A stretch of 64,000 nucleotides of DNA from Roseateles sp. GTDB taxonomy: Bacteria > Pseudomonadota > Gammaproteobacteria > Burkholderiales > Burkholderiaceae_C. Below are positions 39,321 to 47,470 of the stretch, piece by piece. The stretch lies in NCBI GenBank assembly GCA_015657635.1, contig JACDQM010000147.1, forward strand, positions 17,426 to 81,425, in the 5' to 3' direction. The notes under the pieces are model-generated. The model searched no databases, was not told where the DNA came from, and worked only from the letters and a program-made list of their open reading frames with translations. A program made the position numbers and the translations under genes. Within the stretch, counting starts at the first letter, position 1. Every line of letters starts with the position of its first letter.

Positions 39321-40508
39321 ATGATGCGCCACAGCCTTTTCGCCCATGCCAGCCTGCTGGCCCTTGCCGCCGCCCTTGTCGCATGCGGCAAGCCCGACGA
39401 CAAAAAGGCCGACCCTGCCGCCGCTGCAGCCGCGCCGGCCAAGGCCTCGGCATCCAGCCCCTCAGCAAAGGCGCTGCTGCTGGCCGCTGAAGACCTGCAC
39501 ACCCTCGGCGGTGGCACTCAAGCCAGCGGCCCGGTCGTCACTGGCAGCCTGCTGCCCGAGAAACGCGCCGATCTCCGCGCCGAAGTCTCAGCGCTGGTGC
39601 TGGCTGTGCTGAAGGAGAACGGTGAGCGCGTGCGGCGCGGTGATCTGCTGGTGCGCTTGGACGACACCTCGATTCGCGACAGCCTGGCCTCGGCCGAAGA
39701 AGCCGCTCGCGCCTCTGGCCAGAGCTTCGAGCAGGCGGAGCGCCAGCACCAGCGCCTGAAGACCCTGCAGGCCCAGGGCATGAGCTCGCTGCAGGCGATG
39801 GAAGATGCCGAGGTCCGCCGCAACAACGCACAGAGCGATCTGGTGGCCGCTCGCGCCCGCGTGGCCTCGGCCCGCCAGCAGCTGACCCGCACCGAGGTGC
39901 GCGCGCCCTTTGATGGCGTGGTCAGCGAGCGCAAGGTTTCGGCCGGCGATACCGCTCAGATGGGCAAGGAACTGGTCAAGGTGATCGCGCCTGAGACCAT
40001 GCGTTTCGAGGGCCGGGTCTCGGCCGATCATCTGCCGGATCTCAAGCCCGGCCAGGCTGTGGGCTTCAAGGTCAACGGCTATCCCGACACCGAGTTCAAG
40101 GGCCGGGTCAAACGCATCGATGCCTCCGCCAATGCACTCACCCGCCAGGTCGAGGTGCTGATCGCCATTGAAGGCGCGGCGCCAGCCATCTCGGGCTTGT
40201 ACGCGGAAGGGCGCATCCAGACCGCTGATGGCAGCGGCCGCCTGCCCACGGTGCCCGAGGGCGCGGTGCAGAGCAAGGACGGACGGACGCTGGTCTGGCA
40301 ATTCAAGGACGGCAAGCTCGTTCGCACCGAAGTGCAGCTGGGCGAACGCGACGCGCGGCGCGGCGACTATCCGGTGCGCAGCGGCCTGACCGTCGGCGCT
40401 CGCGTGCTGCGCAATCCGGGCAGCACCCTGGTCGACGGCCAGGCGGCCGAGCTGACCATGGCGCCGGTCGCGGCCCCGCTGGCCGCCTCCGCCGCGAAGG
40501 GAGCTTGA
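39321..40508 (+). CDS. RND efflux periplasmic adaptor (membrane fusion lipoprotein)
   Basis: This 395-residue adaptor has a signal peptide ending in the lipobox LVAC (Cys at about residue 22), followed by a Pro/Ala/Lys-rich linker. The body has the barrel-sandwich and alpha-hairpin of HlyD/AcrA-like proteins: VRRGDLLVRLDDTSIRDSLA, a coiled hairpin (about 120-185) and TEVRAPFDGVVSERKVSAGD. It bridges the inner-membrane pump to an outer-membrane factor, which is not encoded here. It precedes the pump gene by 3 bp. Confidence 0.92.
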   Translation: MMRHSLFAHASLLALAAALVACGKPDDKKADPAAAAAAPAKASASSPSAKALLLAAEDLHTLGGGTQASGPVVTGSLLPEKRADLRAEVSALVLAVLKENGERVRRGDLLVRLDDTSIRDSLASAEEAARASGQSFEQAERQHQRLKTLQAQGMSSLQAMEDAEVRRNNAQSDLVAARARVASARQQLTRTEVRAPFDGVVSERKVSAGDTAQMGKELVKVIAPETMRFEGRVSADHLPDLKPGQAVGFKVNGYPDTEFKGRVKRIDASANALTRQVEVLIAIEGAAPAISGLYAEGRIQTADGSGRLPTVPEGAVQSKDGRTLVWQFKDGKLVRTEVQLGERDARRGDYPVRSGLTVGARVLRNPGSTLVDGQAAELTMAPVAAPLAASAAKGA

Positions 40509-40511
40509 GCC

Positions 40512-43500
40512 ATGTTTCTGTCTGACTTCAGTGTCAAGAAGCCTGTTGCCACCATCGTCCTGATCATTGCGCTGATGTGCCTGGGCCTGCTGGCCCTGTC
40601 CAAGCTGCGCGTCAATCAGATCCCCGATGTCGAGCAACCGCTGCTGGTGGTCAATATCGGCTACCCTGGCGCCTCACCCGAGACCACCGAGCGCGAGATC
40701 GTCAACCGCATCGAGAAGTCGCTGCAGACCATCGCCGGCGTCACCGAGGTGCGCGCCACTGCGAGCGAGGGCAATGCCCAGCTGCTGCTGATCTTCAACT
40801 TCGACAAGAACATGGTCGAGGCGGCCGATGAGGTGCGCAACGCCATCGGTGCGGTGCGCCACAAGCTGCCGCTGGAAATGCGCGAGCCGGTGCTGCAGCG
40901 CATCGACCCGGCGGCCCAGCCCATCATGCAGCTGGCGCTTTCCTCGACCCAGCAAAGCCATGCCGACATCTCGCGGCTGGCAGAGGACGATCTGGCGGAC
41001 CGCTTCCGTGCCATTCCCGGCGTGGCCACGGTCAACGTCAATGGCGCCTTGCGCCGCGAGCTGTCGGTGCTGCTGCATGCGCAGAAGCTGCGCGAGTACA
41101 ACGTCTCGGTCACCGAGGTGGTGAGCGCACTTCGCGCCCAGAACACCACCGCGCCGGTGGGCAAGGTGCGCGGCGCGCTGGAAGACCAGAGCATCCGGCT
41201 GCTCGGCCGCCTCGAATCGCCGGCCGAGTTCGAGCAGATCGTCGTGCGTCGCAGCGGCAGCGAGCTGATCCGTCTCGGCCAGGTCGCCAGCGTGCAGGAC
41301 GGCTTTGCCGAGCGCACCAGCGCCTCGATCCGCAACGGCCGCCCCAACGTCGGCCTATCCGTCACCCGGGCACGTGATGCCTCGACGGTGACGGTTGCCG
41401 AGCAGGTTCGCAAGAGCGTTGAAGAGATCTCCAAGACGCTGCCCAAAGGCACGCAGCTGGAGATCACGCAGGACGGCGGCAAGGATGCCGAGAACAGCCT
41501 CTACAACGTCATCCACGCGCTGGTGTTCGGCGCCGGGCTGACGGTGTTCGTGGTCTATGTGTTCCTGAACTCCTGGCGCTCCACGCTGATCACCGCGCTG
41601 TCGCTGCCCACCTCGGTGGTGGCCGCCTTCATTGCGGTCTGGCTGTGCGGCTTCACGCTCAACTTCATGAGCCTGCTGGGCCTGTCGCTGGCCATCGGCG
41701 TGCTGATCGACGACGCCATCGTGGTGCGCGAGAACATCGTGCGCCATATGGAGATGGGCGCTGACCGCCGCACCGCGGCGCTCAAGGGCACGGCCGAGAT
41801 CGGCCTGGCCGTCACCGCCACCACCTTTGCCATCGTTGCCGTGTTCGTGCCGGTGGCCTTCATGCCAGGTGTGTCGGGTGAATGGTTCCGGCCCTTTGGG
41901 CTCACCGTGGTGGCCTCGGTGCTGGTGAGCCTGTTCATTTCATTCACGCTGGACCCGATGCTGTCGGCCTACTGGGGCGATCCTCCCGGCCATCATGAGG
42001 CGCCGAAGAAAGGCATCTCGGCCCTGCTGAAGCGTTTCAACGACTGGTTCGACCACCAGGCCGACCGCTACGGGCAGGTGATCGCCTGGGCCTTGCATCA
42101 CCGCCGCTGGATGGCGGTGCTGGCGGTGCTGAGCTTTGTGCTGGCCATCGTGCTGCAGGCCAAGTTCGGCGGCTCCAGCTTCCTGCCGGCATCCGACGCC
42201 GGCACGCTGGCAGTCGAGGTGCGCACGCCGGCAAGCTCCAGCCTCGAATACGCGAAGCTGAAGGTGGAGGCGGCCGCTGCACTGGCCCGTCAGATGCCGG
42301 AGACCAAGGCCACTAACACCAACGTCAACCCCAGCGGCGGCCGCATCTATGTGGACATCGGCAAGAGCACCCAGCGCAAGCGCAGTGCGGCCGAGCTGGC
42401 GAAAGACTTGCGCGGGCGCGTCTCGCGGCTGGTGGGCGCCGAGTACGTGGTGCTGGATGACCTGAACAACGGCGCGCAGAAGCCGGTGCAGATCCGCTTC
42501 TCTGGCGCGGATTCGCGCAAGCTGCTGGAGATCACCAACCAGTTCATGGACAAGCTGCGGCAGGTCCCTGGCGCGGTCGACGTCGGCCTGTCCGAGCAGG
42601 ACCCGCAGATGGAGTTGCAGATCGAGCTGAACCGCGGTCTCGCCAACGCCATGGGCATCTCGGTCGCTGACGCGGCCGGCTCGCTGCGTGTGGCGTTTGC
42701 GGGCGTCGAGATCGGTGATTGGGTGGACCCCACTGGCGAGACACGCGATGTGGCGGTACGCCTGCACCCGCGGGACCGGGTGGATGCCAGCAATATCGAG
42801 CGCCTGCCGATCACCGTGGCCGGCAGCGGCATGATGGTGCCGCTGGAGCAGATTGCCGAGATCAAGATGGGCAAAGGCCCGTCGCGCATCCAGCATGCCG
42901 ATGGCAAGCGCATGATCGCCGTCTCGGCCAATGTGCAGGGCCGCTCACCGGGCGAGGTGACGCAAGACGCGCTGAAGCTGGCCAAGGCCATCAAGTTCCC
43001 GCCCGGCTACGGCCTGGAACTGGCCGGCGCCTCGCGCGACCAGCAAGAGGTGTTCCGCGAGATGGGCATCGCGCTGTTCTCGGGCATCGCGCTGATGTAC
43101 CTGATCCTGGTGATGCAGTTCGGCTCCTTCACCGCGCCGCTCGGCGTCATGCTGTCGCTGCCGCTCTCACTGATCGGCGTGGTGGTGGCGCTGCTGCTGA
43201 CCGGCGGCACGCTCAATCTGATGAGCTTCATCGGCATCATCATGCTGGCCGGCCTGGTGGCCAAGAATGCCATCCTGCTGCTGGATGCAGCGCGGGCCGA
43301 GGAGGCGCAGGGCGTCAACCGCGAAGAGGCGCTGATGCATGCCGGCCGCAAGCGCTTCCGGCCCATCCTGATGACCACCTTCGCACTGGTGGCGGGCATG
43401 CTGCCGGTGGCGATCGGCGTGGGCGAGGGCGGCGAGTTCTACCGGCCGATGGCGGTGGCCATCATCGGTGGCACCATCACCTCGACCTTCCTGACCTTGC

Positions 43501-43718
43501 TGATGGTGCCCAGCTTCTACGACAGCATCGAGATTGCACGTGATCGGATGGTGGCCAAGTTCAAGCGCCGCGCGGAGCGCTGGAACACCGGCCTGGCCTT
43601 TGTTCTGACCTTCATCGAGGCGCTGCTGGCCTTGATCCTGGTGCGGCTGGTCTGGCGTCTGCTGAGCCAACCCAAGCGACTGCTGAACCGGCTGACCTTC
43701 GGCTACGCCTTCAGATAA
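40512..43718 (+). CDS. RND multidrug efflux permease (HAE1-like)
   Basis: This 1068-residue proton-driven pump starts MFLSDFSVKKPVATIVLIIA. The TM4 proton-relay pair lies in LAIGVLIDDAIVVRENIVRH, and the second repeat has LVAKNAILLLDAARAEEAQG. The two large periplasmic loops and the internal repeat are complete. After the usual TM12 and VPSFYDSIEIA there is an extra hydrophobic segment, LAFVLTFIEALLALILVRLV (about 1027-1046), and a basic tail. The stop overlaps the end of the convergent FAD-oxidase gene by 8 bp. The substrate is unknown. Confidence 0.94.
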   Translation: MFLSDFSVKKPVATIVLIIALMCLGLLALSKLRVNQIPDVEQPLLVVNIGYPGASPETTEREIVNRIEKSLQTIAGVTEVRATASEGNAQLLLIFNFDKNMVEAADEVRNAIGAVRHKLPLEMREPVLQRIDPAAQPIMQLALSSTQQSHADISRLAEDDLADRFRAIPGVATVNVNGALRRELSVLLHAQKLREYNVSVTEVVSALRAQNTTAPVGKVRGALEDQSIRLLGRLESPAEFEQIVVRRSGSELIRLGQVASVQDGFAERTSASIRNGRPNVGLSVTRARDASTVTVAEQVRKSVEEISKTLPKGTQLEITQDGGKDAENSLYNVIHALVFGAGLTVFVVYVFLNSWRSTLITALSLPTSVVAAFIAVWLCGFTLNFMSLLGLSLAIGVLIDDAIVVRENIVRHMEMGADRRTAALKGTAEIGLAVTATTFAIVAVFVPVAFMPGVSGEWFRPFGLTVVASVLVSLFISFTLDPMLSAYWGDPPGHHEAPKKGISALLKRFNDWFDHQADRYGQVIAWALHHRRWMAVLAVLSFVLAIVLQAKFGGSSFLPASDAGTLAVEVRTPASSSLEYAKLKVEAAAALARQMPETKATNTNVNPSGGRIYVDIGKSTQRKRSAAELAKDLRGRVSRLVGAEYVVLDDLNNGAQKPVQIRFSGADSRKLLEITNQFMDKLRQVPGAVDVGLSEQDPQMELQIELNRGLANAMGISVADAAGSLRVAFAGVEIGDWVDPTGETRDVAVRLHPRDRVDASNIERLPITVAGSGMMVPLEQIAEIKMGKGPSRIQHADGKRMIAVSANVQGRSPGEVTQDALKLAKAIKFPPGYGLELAGASRDQQEVFREMGIALFSGIALMYLILVMQFGSFTAPLGVMLSLPLSLIGVVVALLLTGGTLNLMSFIGIIMLAGLVAKNAILLLDAARAEEAQGVNREEALMHAGRKRFRPILMTTFALVAGMLPVAIGVGEGGEFYRPMAVAIIGGTITSTFLTLLMVPSFYDSIEIARDRMVAKFKRRAERWNTGLAFVLTFIEALLALILVRLVWRLLSQPKRLLNRLTFGYAFR

Positions 43719-45120
43719 GCCGACCCGGATTGAGCAGGCCCTGGGGGTCCAGGGCCTGCTTGATCGCTCGCATCAGCGCCAGCGCGACCGGGTCCTTGCG
43801 CTCGGCCAGTTCCTCGCGTTTGAGCTGGCCGATGCCATGCTCGGCCGAGATCGAGCCGCCATGCGCCTGCACCGCGTCGAACACGATGCGATTGACCGCC
43901 GGCTCATGCTCACGCAAGAAGGCGGCCGCATCGACACCTTCAGGGGCCTGCACGTTGTAGTGCAGATTGCCATCGCCCAGGTGGCCGAAGTCGACCATGC
44001 GGATGCCCGGGATGGCGGCCTGCAGCGCGGCATCGGTGCGCGCCACGAATTGCGGAATCAGCGAGATCGGCAGCGCGATGTCGTGCTTGATGTTGAGGCC
44101 TTCCTCGGCCTGGGCCAGCGGGATCGATTCACGCAGATGCCACATCGCATGGGACTGCTCCAGGGTCTCGGCGATGGCCGCGTCGCTGATCAGGCTGCGC
44201 TCCAGCGCGCTCTCCAGCAGGCCTTCGAAGACGCCGCGTGCATGCGCCTCGCTCTCGGTGTCCGACACCTCCAGCAGCACGGTCCAGGGGCAGGGTGGCA
44301 GCGGCTGGCGCAGCTGGGCGAAATGGCGCCGCACCAGATCTAGCGAGAAGCGGTTCATCAGCTCGAAGCCGGTGAGGCCGGAACCGGCGCGCGCCTGCGC
44401 CAGGCCGAGCAGGGCCACCGCAGCCTCCAGGGTGTCGCAGGCCGCCAGGGCGGTCATGCGGGCGGCCGGCTGCGGGTAGAGCTTGAGCGTGGCGGCGGTG
44501 ATCACGCCCAGCGTGCCCTCGCTGCCGATGAAGAGATGGCGCAGGTCGTAGCCGGTGTTGTCCTTGCGCAGGCCGGACAAGCCCTGCAGCACCTCGCCCT
44601 GTGCGGTCACGACTTCCAGCCCCAGGCACAGATCGCGCGTATTGCCGTAGCGCAGCACCGCGGTGCCGCCGGCATTGGTGGCCAGATTGCCGCCGATGGT
44701 GCAGCTGCCCTCGGCCGCCAGGCTGAGCGGAAACAGCAGCCCCTGCGCCGCGGCGGCCTGCTGCACCGCCTGCAGCACGCAGCCGGCCTCCACCGTCATC
44801 GTCAGATTGGCAGCGTCGATGGCGCGCACCTTGTTCAGGCGCTGCAGGCTCAGCAGGATCTGGCGTCCGCTGGCATCCGGCACGCCGCCGCCCACCAGGC
44901 CGGTGTTGCCGCCCTGCGGCACGAGCGCCACACCATGGGCGGCACACAGACGCATCACGCGGGCCACTTCAGCCGTGCTGCCTGGGCGCACCACGGCCAG
45001 CGCGCGGCCCGGATAGCGCTTGCGCCAATCCATTTCATAGGCCGACAGATCCCCTTCGCTGAGCACCTGGGCCTCGCCCAGTTCAGCGCGCAGAGCCTGC
45101 AGCAGGGCCGCCGTGCTCAC
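43711..45120 (-). CDS. FAD-linked 2-hydroxyacid dehydrogenase/oxidase (GlcD/D-2-hydroxyglutarate dehydrogenase type)
   Basis: This 469-residue enzyme has a vanillyl-alcohol-oxidase FAD domain (about 40-220, with PQGGNTGLVGGGVPD and GGNLATNAGGTAVLRYG). The C-terminal FAD-linked oxidase domain contains the metal/substrate motif HLGDGNLHYNV and SAEHGIGQLKREEL. Family members oxidise D-lactate, glycolate or D-2-hydroxyglutarate and pass electrons to flavoprotein or quinone acceptors; the substrate cannot be assigned. The GTG start at 45120 overlaps the DUF2069 stop (GTGA). The longer reading upstream runs through that gene and is rejected. Confidence 0.9.
   Translation of the reverse strand: MSTAALLQALRAELGEAQVLSEGDLSAYEMDWRKRYPGRALAVVRPGSTAEVARVMRLCAAHGVALVPQGGNTGLVGGGVPDASGRQILLSLQRLNKVRAIDAANLTMTVEAGCVLQAVQQAAAAQGLLFPLSLAAEGSCTIGGNLATNAGGTAVLRYGNTRDLCLGLEVVTAQGEVLQGLSGLRKDNTGYDLRHLFIGSEGTLGVITAATLKLYPQPAARMTALAACDTLEAAVALLGLAQARAGSGLTGFELMNRFSLDLVRRHFAQLRQPLPPCPWTVLLEVSDTESEAHARGVFEGLLESALERSLISDAAIAETLEQSHAMWHLRESIPLAQAEEGLNIKHDIALPISLIPQFVARTDAALQAAIPGIRMVDFGHLGDGNLHYNVQAPEGVDAAAFLREHEPAVNRIVFDAVQAHGGSISAEHGIGQLKREELAERKDPVALALMRAIKQALDPQGLLNPGRLI
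43733..43760. terminator. Strong hairpin at the convergent end of the RND permease and FAD-oxidase genes
   Basis: AGCAGGCCCTGG (43733-43744) and CCAGGGCCTGCT (43749-43760) form a perfect 12-bp stem with a 4-base loop, 14 bp after the permease stop. It lies inside the 3' end of the FAD-oxidase coding region, in the codons of the conserved ALDPQGLLNPG tail. There is no T tract. It may end the RND transcript or reflect codon choice only. Confidence 0.4.
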
Positions 45121-45533
45121 GCGGCGTCCGCCTCGGTCTGGGCCTGCTTGGCCGCGCTCAGGCGTTGGCGCACATGCAGCGCACAGGCGCTGAAGACCAC
45201 GATGCCCAACAGCACCTCTGCAGCCGCGAGGCCGGCCGACAGGCCGCGGTCGCTGGTGGCCCGCACCAGGCCTTCGGTGATGTAGAGCCACACCAGCAGG
45301 CTCAGCCAGCGGAAGGTGTACATGCGGTAGCGCCACAGGCCCAGCAAGGCCAGCATCAGCGGCACGGCCTTGATGGCCAAGGTGCCGCGGCCGATGGGCG
45401 CAAGCCACAGTTCCCAGGCCAGGCAGAGCACGATCAAGGCCAGCAGCGAGGCCAGGGCAAGGTTGCGTGAGAAGGCTTCGCGCGCGCTGGGCTGCGTGCG
45501 CAAGGCGCCGGATTCTGCGGAGGAGGTCGACAT
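45117..45533 (-). CDS. DUF2069 family inner-membrane protein
   Basis: This 138-residue protein has four predicted helices, including ALASLLALIVLCLAWELWLA, IKAVPLMLALLGLWRY, WLSLLVWLYITEGLV and AAEVLLGIVVFSACALHV. The WE-LWLAP and Y-EG patterns are typical of DUF2069, of unknown function. Start choice is uncertain: MSTSSAESG at 45533 or MLAMMPAM at 45554. The start lies against the divergent YihY gene, and the stop is coupled to the FAD-oxidase gene. Confidence 0.82.
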   Translation of the reverse strand: MSTSSAESGALRTQPSAREAFSRNLALASLLALIVLCLAWELWLAPIGRGTLAIKAVPLMLALLGLWRYRMYTFRWLSLLVWLYITEGLVRATSDRGLSAGLAAAEVLLGIVVFSACALHVRQRLSAAKQAQTEADAA

Positions 45534-46779
45534 GGCTGGCATCATAGCCAGCATGTCATCACGCTCTCTGCTTCAACGATGGTCCGCGCTCGACCTGGTC
45601 GGTGCCTTCATCAGCTGGCCCTGGGTCGCCAGTTTCCAGATGCTGCGCCTGCGCTTCCGCGAGGAGCGGCTCGGCCAGACTGCCGGCAGCCTGACCTTCA
45701 CCACGCTGATCTCGCTGGTGCCGCTGATCACGGTGATGCTGGCCCTGTTCACCGCATTTCCCATCTTCTCGTCCTTCCAGCAGGCGCTGGAGAAGTACTT
45801 CCTGCAAAGCCTGATCCCCGCCAACATCGCCCGGCCCGTGCTGGCCGCTCTGACCCAGTTTGCCGCCAAGGCCAACCGGCTGGGACTGGTCGGACTGGTG
45901 GTGCTGGGCGTCACCGCGCTGATGGTGATGCTGACCATCGACCGCACGCTGAACCGCATCTGGCGCGTCCAGCGGCCGCGGCCGTTCGCACAGCGGGTGC
46001 TGGTCTACTGGGCGGCACTGACCCTCGGGCCCTTGCTGCTGGGGGCCAGCCTGACGCTGACCAGCTATGCCATCACGCCGGCCAGGGCTGGGTGGACCGG
46101 CTTGCCCGGTGGGCTCAGCAGCCTGCTGACCGTTCTTGAGCTGTTGGTGCTGACGCTGGCGGTGGGTGGCTTGTTCCACTACGTACCCAACACCCATGTG
46201 CGCTGGCGCCACGCTCTGCTGGGCGGGGTGTTCGTGGCCCTGGGCTTCAATCTGGCCAAAAGCTTGCTTGCGCTCTATGTCAAGCAGGTGCCCACCTATT
46301 CGACGCTGTACGGCGCCTTCGCCACCTTGCCGATCTTCCTGATCTGGCTCTACCTGGGCTGGGTCATCGTGCTGGTCGGCGCCTTGCTCGCGGCCAATGC
46401 GCCGGCTTTGGCGTCCCGGCTGCTGTACCGCAGCGAGGTGCCGGGCTTCGAGCTGGACCTGGCGCTGGAATGCCTGCGCGAACTCTGGCGCAGCCAGGCC
46501 CGTGGCGAAGGTGGTGTTTCAGCACTGGCTCTGGCCAAGCGCTTGTGCATCGATCCCTTGCAGCTGGAGCCTGTGCTCGACTCGCTGCTGGCCCTGGATC
46601 TGCTCGGTCGCCTGGAGGAGGAGGGCGCCCAGCGCCTGGTCTTGCTGCATGCGCCGGAAAACACGCCGGCAGCGCCGCTGCTCAACGCCCTGCTGGCTCA
46701 GCGCAGCAGCGCCAGCCTGCAGAGCCTGTGGCTGCGCAGCGACTGGGAGCGCCTGTCACTGGCAGAGCTGCTGCGCTGA
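45532..46779 (+). CDS. YihY/UPF0761 family inner-membrane protein
   Basis: This 415-residue protein (from ATG 45532) has about six membrane helices in the YihY/virulence-factor-BrkB fold, historically mislabelled ribonuclease BN. Marker segments include LGQTAGSLTFTTLISLVPLI, YVPNTHVRWRHALLGGVFVA and YGAFATLPIFLIWLYLGWVI. The C-terminal 110 residues are a soluble, winged-helix-like extension (ALAKRLCIDPLQLEPVLDSL). The start at 45532 has an excellent GGAGGAGG site; ATG 45553 is the alternative. The true function of this family is unsettled. Confidence 0.88.
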   Translation: MAGIIASMSSRSLLQRWSALDLVGAFISWPWVASFQMLRLRFREERLGQTAGSLTFTTLISLVPLITVMLALFTAFPIFSSFQQALEKYFLQSLIPANIARPVLAALTQFAAKANRLGLVGLVVLGVTALMVMLTIDRTLNRIWRVQRPRPFAQRVLVYWAALTLGPLLLGASLTLTSYAITPARAGWTGLPGGLSSLLTVLELLVLTLAVGGLFHYVPNTHVRWRHALLGGVFVALGFNLAKSLLALYVKQVPTYSTLYGAFATLPIFLIWLYLGWVIVLVGALLAANAPALASRLLYRSEVPGFELDLALECLRELWRSQARGEGGVSALALAKRLCIDPLQLEPVLDSLLALDLLGRLEEEGAQRLVLLHAPENTPAAPLLNALLAQRSSASLQSLWLRSDWERLSLAELLR

Positions 46780-46795
46780 GGCGCGCGGCGGCCGT

Positions 46796-47374
46796 TCAGG
46801 GGTGGATCACCACCAGCAGCGCGCTCGCCAGCTGCTTGCTGCGGTTGCGGATGGCGTGCGCGCCGTCCACCGCATAACGTGCGGTCTCGCCGGCCTTGAC
46901 GCTCTGCTCGGAGCCGCCCGCTGAGACTTCCAAAGCGCCGGACAGCACGCTCAGATGCTCGCGCGAGCCAGGCTCATGCGGTGCCGATTCGAGCGCACCG
47001 CCCGGCTTGATGCTCAGTTCGTACCACTCGAACTGGCCCGCCAGGTCAATCGGGCCCAGGATGCGCAGATGGCACAGCCCGTCCGGGCTGTTGAGGCCGG
47101 GGGTGGCATGCGAGGCCACGGTCTCGATGGCGGGCGCATTGGAGCGCGCACCGCTGAGCAGCTCCGACAGCTCCACCCGCAACGCGTTCGCCAGGCGCCA
47201 GACCACGGCCACCGTGGGATTGGCCTGGTTGCGCTCGATCTGCGACAACATGGACTTGGAGACGCCGGCACGCCGCGACAACTCGTCCAGGGACAGGCCC
47301 TGGGCCTGACGCAGCGCCTGCAGCGTGGCGCCCACGCGCGGCGGTTCTGCAGGGTCGACGGGGAGTGTGGACAT
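46796..47374 (-). CDS. XRE-family transcriptional regulator with C-terminal cupin domain
   Basis: This 192-residue regulator has a helix-turn-helix at about 18-70 (SLDELSRRAGVSKSMLSQIE) and a cupin domain at about 110-190 (SIKPGGALESAPHEPGSREH, with His and Glu of a potential metal/ligand site). Proteins of this build usually sense a small metabolite and control an adjacent catabolic operon. It is divergent from kbl-tdh across 96 bp containing an 18-bp palindrome, so regulation of threonine catabolism and of itself is likely. The start MSTLPVDPAEPPRVG at 47374 is preferred to one 12 codons upstream that overlaps the palindrome region. Confidence 0.88.
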   Translation of the reverse strand: MSTLPVDPAEPPRVGATLQALRQAQGLSLDELSRRAGVSKSMLSQIERNQANPTVAVVWRLANALRVELSELLSGARSNAPAIETVASHATPGLNSPDGLCHLRILGPIDLAGQFEWYELSIKPGGALESAPHEPGSREHLSVLSGALEVSAGGSEQSVKAGETARYAVDGAHAIRNRSKQLASALLVVIHP

Positions 47375-47413
47375 GGCTTGACCTTGAAAAGCAAATCTCA
47401 GATACTGCACACG

Positions 47414-47431
47414 AGTTCGATATATCGAACT
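47414..47431. promoter_or_regulatory. 18-bp perfect palindrome, likely operator for the XRE-cupin regulator
   Basis: AGTTCGATATATCGAACT is perfectly self-complementary. It lies 40 bp before the regulator start and 39 bp before the kbl start, in the only AT-rich part of this region. Its central position in a divergent promoter fits an operator acting on both genes. A second related half (ACGTTCTATTTAGTGAA) follows at about 47433-47449. Confidence 0.65.
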
Positions 47432-47470
47432 ACGTTCTATTTAGTGAATTGTGCATCAGGAGACCCCAAC

